A stretch of DNA of 64,000 bases from Cyclobacterium jeungdonense (GTDB lineage: Bacteria > Bacteroidota > Bacteroidia > Cytophagales > Cyclobacteriaceae): the NCBI RefSeq assembly GCF_010994275.1, contig NZ_WMCD01000007.1:62001-126000 (forward strand), in the 5' to 3' direction. The notes beneath the pieces are model-generated. The model saw only the letters and a list, made by a program, of their open reading frames with translations. It was not told the DNA's origin and did not search any database. Both the position numbers and the translations under genes were made by a program. This document shows positions 60,980 to 64,000 of the stretch, one piece after another. Within the stretch, counting starts at the first letter, position 1. Every line of letters begins with the position of its first letter.

Positions 60980-61969
60980 TCAGAATTTTATAAGGACATT
61001 TTTTTGATTGATCTGGTATTCAAAACCAAGTGAGAAACTCAACCCGGTCAGTATGTCTTCCAGGCTTTCATTATTGAATAGACCCGTAACTTTTCTGTTA
61101 GCGAAGGCTTGCGTTTCGAAACGGACACCATACCAATTTTCAAGGGTTTGAAGGATCTCCTTAAATGGTTTACTTTGAAACCGGATCTTCCCTTCCTTCC
61201 ATAGGGTCGTTACCATCGGATCGAATTTTTCTTTCGTTAAAGCACTAACATTGCCTTTGATAACAGAAGCCATCTCTCCAGGCACAAGAGAAAGAACCTG
61301 CTTTTCTTTGACTACATTGACCCTGCCCTCAGTAAGCGAAATTTTAACCTCTTCTTCTCTCGCATAGGTATTGAAAGCGGTACCTAAAGCGGTCATTTTT
61401 ACCGTACCGGTCTTTACCATAAAAGGCTTCTCGTTGTCCGGAGCAATGGAGAAGAAAGCTTCCCCTTCCAGTTCAACTTCTCTTGTACTAATTCCGAAAT
61501 CCGAATAAAAAGTAATGCTTGAAAGGGAATTGACGATCACCTTAGACTGATCCGGTAGCGTTAATTTTAATTTCTCTCCAGCCGACGTATGTTTTTGAAT
61601 TTTTCTGGGTGCTACCTCAGTCAACGTTTCAACCGCTTTTGTCCGAAAAAAGGCCTCATAGAGATAAAAGGAACTAAAGGCAACCAGTAGAAATGTTGCT
61701 GCTATTCGGCCGAATCTAAGAAATAGACCAAAAATCTGTTTTCCTTCAGGCCCCTTTCGGCTTTTCAGCGTGGCTTGATGGATCCGCTCCAGCAGTTGGC
61801 GTTGCTTTAATTCTTTTACCTGACTCGACTTTCCGGATTTCCAATTCCTTTGGAGCATACCGATAAACGCATCTTCCGCGCCATCTTCTGCAAGCCATTC
61901 CATAACCTCCCTATTTTCTTCAGGTGAGGTTCGGTTATTTAAAAATCTGATTAGCTTTTCCTCTTTCAA
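60980..61969 (-). CDS. FecR-family anti-sigma factor
   Basis: The protein is 329 residues. A cytoplasmic N-terminus (LIRFLNNRTSPEENREVMEWL) binds the sigma factor; a single helix at about 90-110 (IAATFLLVAFSSFYLYEAF) crosses the membrane. The periplasmic FecR domain has VAPRKIQKHTSAGEKLKLTLPDQSKVIVNS, VELEGEAFFSIAPDNEKPFMV and TALGTAFNTYAREEEVKISLTEGRVNVV. A C-terminal STN-like DUF4974 domain follows (IRFQSKPFKEILQTLENWYGV and a LEDILTGLSFSLGFEY motif). The gene is intact although the sigma gene upstream is interrupted and the downstream transporter is gone. Confidence 0.93.
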   Translation of the reverse strand: MKEEKLIRFLNNRTSPEENREVMEWLAEDGAEDAFIGMLQRNWKSGKSSQVKELKQRQLLERIHQATLKSRKGPEGKQIFGLFLRFGRIAATFLLVAFSSFYLYEAFFRTKAVETLTEVAPRKIQKHTSAGEKLKLTLPDQSKVIVNSLSSITFYSDFGISTREVELEGEAFFSIAPDNEKPFMVKTGTVKMTALGTAFNTYAREEEVKISLTEGRVNVVKEKQVLSLVPGEMASVIKGNVSALTKEKFDPMVTTLWKEGKIRFQSKPFKEILQTLENWYGVRFETQAFANRKVTGLFNNESLEDILTGLSFSLGFEYQINQKNVLIKF

Positions 61970-62061
61970 AACGCCATTCCTTTCAAGCTATACACCTGGA
62001 ACGAACCTTTTACTTAAAAACAGCACCGACAAATTCGAACAATTGTTAAAAAAATAAATTA

Positions 62062-62733
62062 TTAATAATTAATTTTAAAAATCTGGAAAAAGGATATAAA
62101 TAATTCGGAAGGTATGCTGATCAAAAGGAAATAAAAAAACCCATGATACTTAAAAAAAATGAACAATAGTGGTCCATATAGTGAAGCTTTATGGATCAAT
62201 TCACCCTTTAGGAATTTCGTGGCTAAATAAATTTGGTGTTCAACCGTCCGCTTTGACAGGCTCAATCGGGAGGCTATTTCCTCTGAACTCAGTCCGTCGA
62301 TTTTATTTAATACAAAAACCTTTTGCTGGGTTTTGGGTAAATTTCGAATTAGCTCTGTGGCTGCATCTTCCAGTTCTTTGTAGGTCAATTTTTAAAAAAC
62401 GTTTTCCGTACTTACGCAATACTTTTCGGGAATCTCCTCTATGGTACAGTTTTTCTTTTGGTTTCTTAATTTATTAATCAGCTGATTTTTAACCGATTGG
62501 AACAAATAGGCTTTGAAATTTTTGTTTTCGTCCAGGGATTTCCGTCCCTCCCAAATTTTTATAAATATGACTTGTACGGTCTCCTCCGCCTCCATTTCAT
62601 CGCTCAGGTAGTTGTAGGCAAAACCGAGTAGTTTGGGCAGGAAACGGTAGTACAATTCGTCAAAAGCCTTCATATCCCCTTGCCTAAGGGAACGTACCAA
62701 CTCCTTCTCACTTTGGTTTATAAGCGGTCTCAA
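62062..62733 (-). pseudogene. ECF sigma factor gene interrupted by an in-frame TAA stop
   Basis: Codons before the stop (62395-62733) encode sigma region 2: LRQGDMKAFDELYYRFLPKLLG, AEETVQVIFIKIWEGRKSL and KNFKAYLFQSVKNQLINKLR. Codons after it (62062-62391) encode region 4: LIRNLPKTQQKVFVLNKIDGLSSEEIASRLSLSKRTVEHQI. Both parts are in the same reading frame and separated only by TAA at 62392-62394, in the linker between regions 2 and 4 (GTT TTT TAA AAA TTG). A single change from, for example, TTA would explain it. The tail after region 4 is hydrophobic, as in many Bacteroidota ECF factors. Readthrough or reinitiation cannot be excluded. Confidence 0.85.
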
Positions 62734-63203
62734 TCTCAGGGTTTAAGTTAATTGATGGAAAACACTTCCAATAGGCTAGATCAGAAAGATAGTTATTTTA
62801 CCCAAGTTGGCTGTATAAGATTCAATTACAATAATCCAATTTATAAAAAATAAATGAATAAAATAAAAACACCGCTAAAATCTACCCGGGACTGTTTCAG
62901 GTGCATCGGTAAAATGAATTCTGCCCCAATAACAAGAAAGAATCAATGACGGAATAAATCAGCCGGAAAAACTTCTTGAATTCAGGAGCTAAGTGTGACT
63001 TTCATATTGGTAAATTTTACGCTATAGAGCATTTTTAATCCATTAACCAAATGAAGGGATGTCTCACCGGAAGATTTCTTACTACTTCCATGTGAACAGG
63101 ATAGATTTCCAGCGTATTCTATGTATTCCCCTTTATCATAAATTAGATCAGAAAACAATACCGAGGGGTGAACAACGGCCATTTATCTCGAATGTAGCTA
63201 TCT
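62734..63203. other. Gene-free stretch upstream of the sigma factor gene
   Basis: No supported gene. A minus-strand frame of 66 codons (62982-63182), starting MAVVHPSVLFSD 21 bp after the sulfatase stop, has no recognisable features and may be a remnant. The promoter of the sigma gene should be within 62734-62900, which is A+T-rich. Confidence 0.4.
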
Positions 63204-64000
63204 TTACCGAAGTGATTTAAATTCATGATCATGGTCTGTGGCAGCCTTCCGCTCTTCACTTTTTGCTGACAAGTTTGCTATTACCTCTTGGTATTGCTCC
63301 TCATCGATGACATTCCTGGTTTCTCCGGGATCAGTCTGATGGTCATATAGTTCTTTTTCCAAAACCTCACCAGTGTTTAGTTTTACCCATTCCACATAGT
63401 TGAAGCGGCCATCTTTTACAGCATATCCCATTACGGTCTTATCGTAATTCCAGCGATTATGTGGCCAAATGGAAAACGCATATTCCTTTGAAGCTGGTTG
63501 GAGTTCAGGATTATTCAAAATAGGAATTAAACTTTTTCCTTCAAGATGGGAAGGTACTTCCATGCCGCACAATGCTGCCAGAGTAGGATAGATATCCAAA
63601 GCTTCGACCGGTGTATCAGCAACCTCCCCTTTTTTTCCACCCGGAACACTAAATATCAACGGAATACGGGTATCCATATCCATATTCGACCATTTGCACC
63701 AGTTGCCGTAATCTCCCAATTTATAGCCATGATCTCCCCATAGCACTACAATAGTATTTTCCCGCAATCCCAATTTGTCGAGTTGGTCCAGTAAATATCC
63801 TACCTGGGCATCTGCGTAAGAAACGCAGGCATAATAAGCCCTTCTTAAAATAAGGGTGGTATTGTCGTCAATGTCTTCGTACCTGCTGGGCATACCATAA
63901 TAATTACCCAGTTCACCACCCAACCGCATGGTATGTTCGCTTGAATTCTCGGGCATTTCTCTGATTTCAGGCATGGCAATGGATGCCTCAGGATACATAT
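63204..64000 (-). CDS. Iduronate-2-sulfatase-like S1 sulfatase, 5' end outside the window
   Basis: The frame is open to the right edge; the visible 265 codons are the C-terminal half. Family features are YYACVSYADAQVGYLLDQLDKLG, VLWGDHGYKLGDYGNWCKW (Asp-His of the metal site, the GDHG form used by iduronate-2-sulfatases), DTRIPLIFSVPGG, VEALDIYPTLAALCGM, LEGKSLIPIL and ELYDHQTDPGETRNV. The formylglycine motif lies beyond the edge. Location relative to the broken sigma/FecR module suggests a shared glycan target, which is inference. Confidence 0.9.
   Translation of the reverse strand, partial: MYPEASIAMPEIREMPENSSEHTMRLGGELGNYYGMPSRYEDIDDNTTLILRRAYYACVSYADAQVGYLLDQLDKLGLRENTIVVLWGDHGYKLGDYGNWCKWSNMDMDTRIPLIFSVPGGKKGEVADTPVEALDIYPTLAALCGMEVPSHLEGKSLIPILNNPELQPASKEYAFSIWPHNRWNYDKTVMGYAVKDGRFNYVEWVKLNTGEVLEKELYDHQTDPGETRNVIDEEQYQEVIANLSAKSEERKAATDHDHEFKSLR

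Noticed and set aside
62982..63182. 66-codon minus-strand frame after the terminal sulfatase
   Set aside because: No family features and no conserved start context; mentioned only as part of the intergenic description.

Overview
The window looks like chromosomal DNA of a marine-type Bacteroidota bacterium. A member of the Cytophagales close to Cyclobacterium or Algoriphagus is my guess, not a proof. The evidence is two complete SusC/SusD pairs and a third decayed one, an ECF sigma/FecR module, many lipoproteins with Bacteroidota-style lipoboxes, large FtsX/MacB-like permeases, TAnnTTTG-type -7 promoter elements, and a high density of sulfatases and planctomycete-style secreted cytochromes. 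No rRNA, tRNA, CRISPR array or prophage was seen.

Layout. 1-4.4 kb, minus strand: the 3' part of a cysteine-hydrolase lipoprotein gene as seen from the window edge, a large secreted DUF6797/cytochrome c protein and a sugar-phosphate isomerase-like protein. 4.5-13.6 kb, plus strand: three paralogous MacB/FtsX-like permeases. Each is preceded by the same regulatory unit, a 16-bp palindrome placed exactly 68.5 bp upstream of a -24/-12 (sigma-54-like) element. Debris of PIN-domain toxins and a small PH-domain membrane protein lie between them. 13.7-17.5 kb: a hypothetical protein, a Uma2 endonuclease, a HepT (DUF86) remnant, and a BlaI/M56 repressor-protease pair with a BlaI-like operator sitting on its -7 box. 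17.5-22.9 kb: a YdjC-deacetylase/serine-hydrolase fusion, a DUF2200 protein and two PQQ-type sugar dehydrogenases. 23-36 kb: polysaccharide utilisation locus A (VCBS/ASPIC protein, small lipoprotein, SusD, SusC, and divergently a sulfatase, an outer-membrane barrel protein and a five-bladed propeller glycosidase).

36.2-40.9 kb: a large beta-helix protein, a DUF4221-like fragment, and an island of repeats around an IS200-like/RAYT transposase. 40.9-57.3 kb, minus strand: locus B, with SusC, SusD, a Gfo/Idh/MocA oxidoreductase, a three-sulfatase operon, a PSCyt1/DUF1549/DUF1553 protein and another sulfatase. 57.4-64 kb: a PhoD-like phosphodiesterase, then a decayed regulatory module (an ECF sigma gene with an in-frame stop, an intact FecR anti-sigma gene, no SusC, a truncated SusD) and the 3' part of an iduronate-2-sulfatase-like gene.

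How the genes fit together. The TonB-dependent SusC/D pairs, six sulfatases, a GH43/32-like propeller enzyme, a pectin-lyase-fold protein and sugar oxidoreductases point to uptake and stripping of sulfated polysaccharides. No sulfatase maturase is present in the window. The two most unusual signals are the strictly spaced palindrome plus -24/-12 architecture shared by the three permeases, and a roughly 90-bp leader repeat that runs directly into the start codons of three unrelated genes and carries a conserved 24-codon upstream reading frame.
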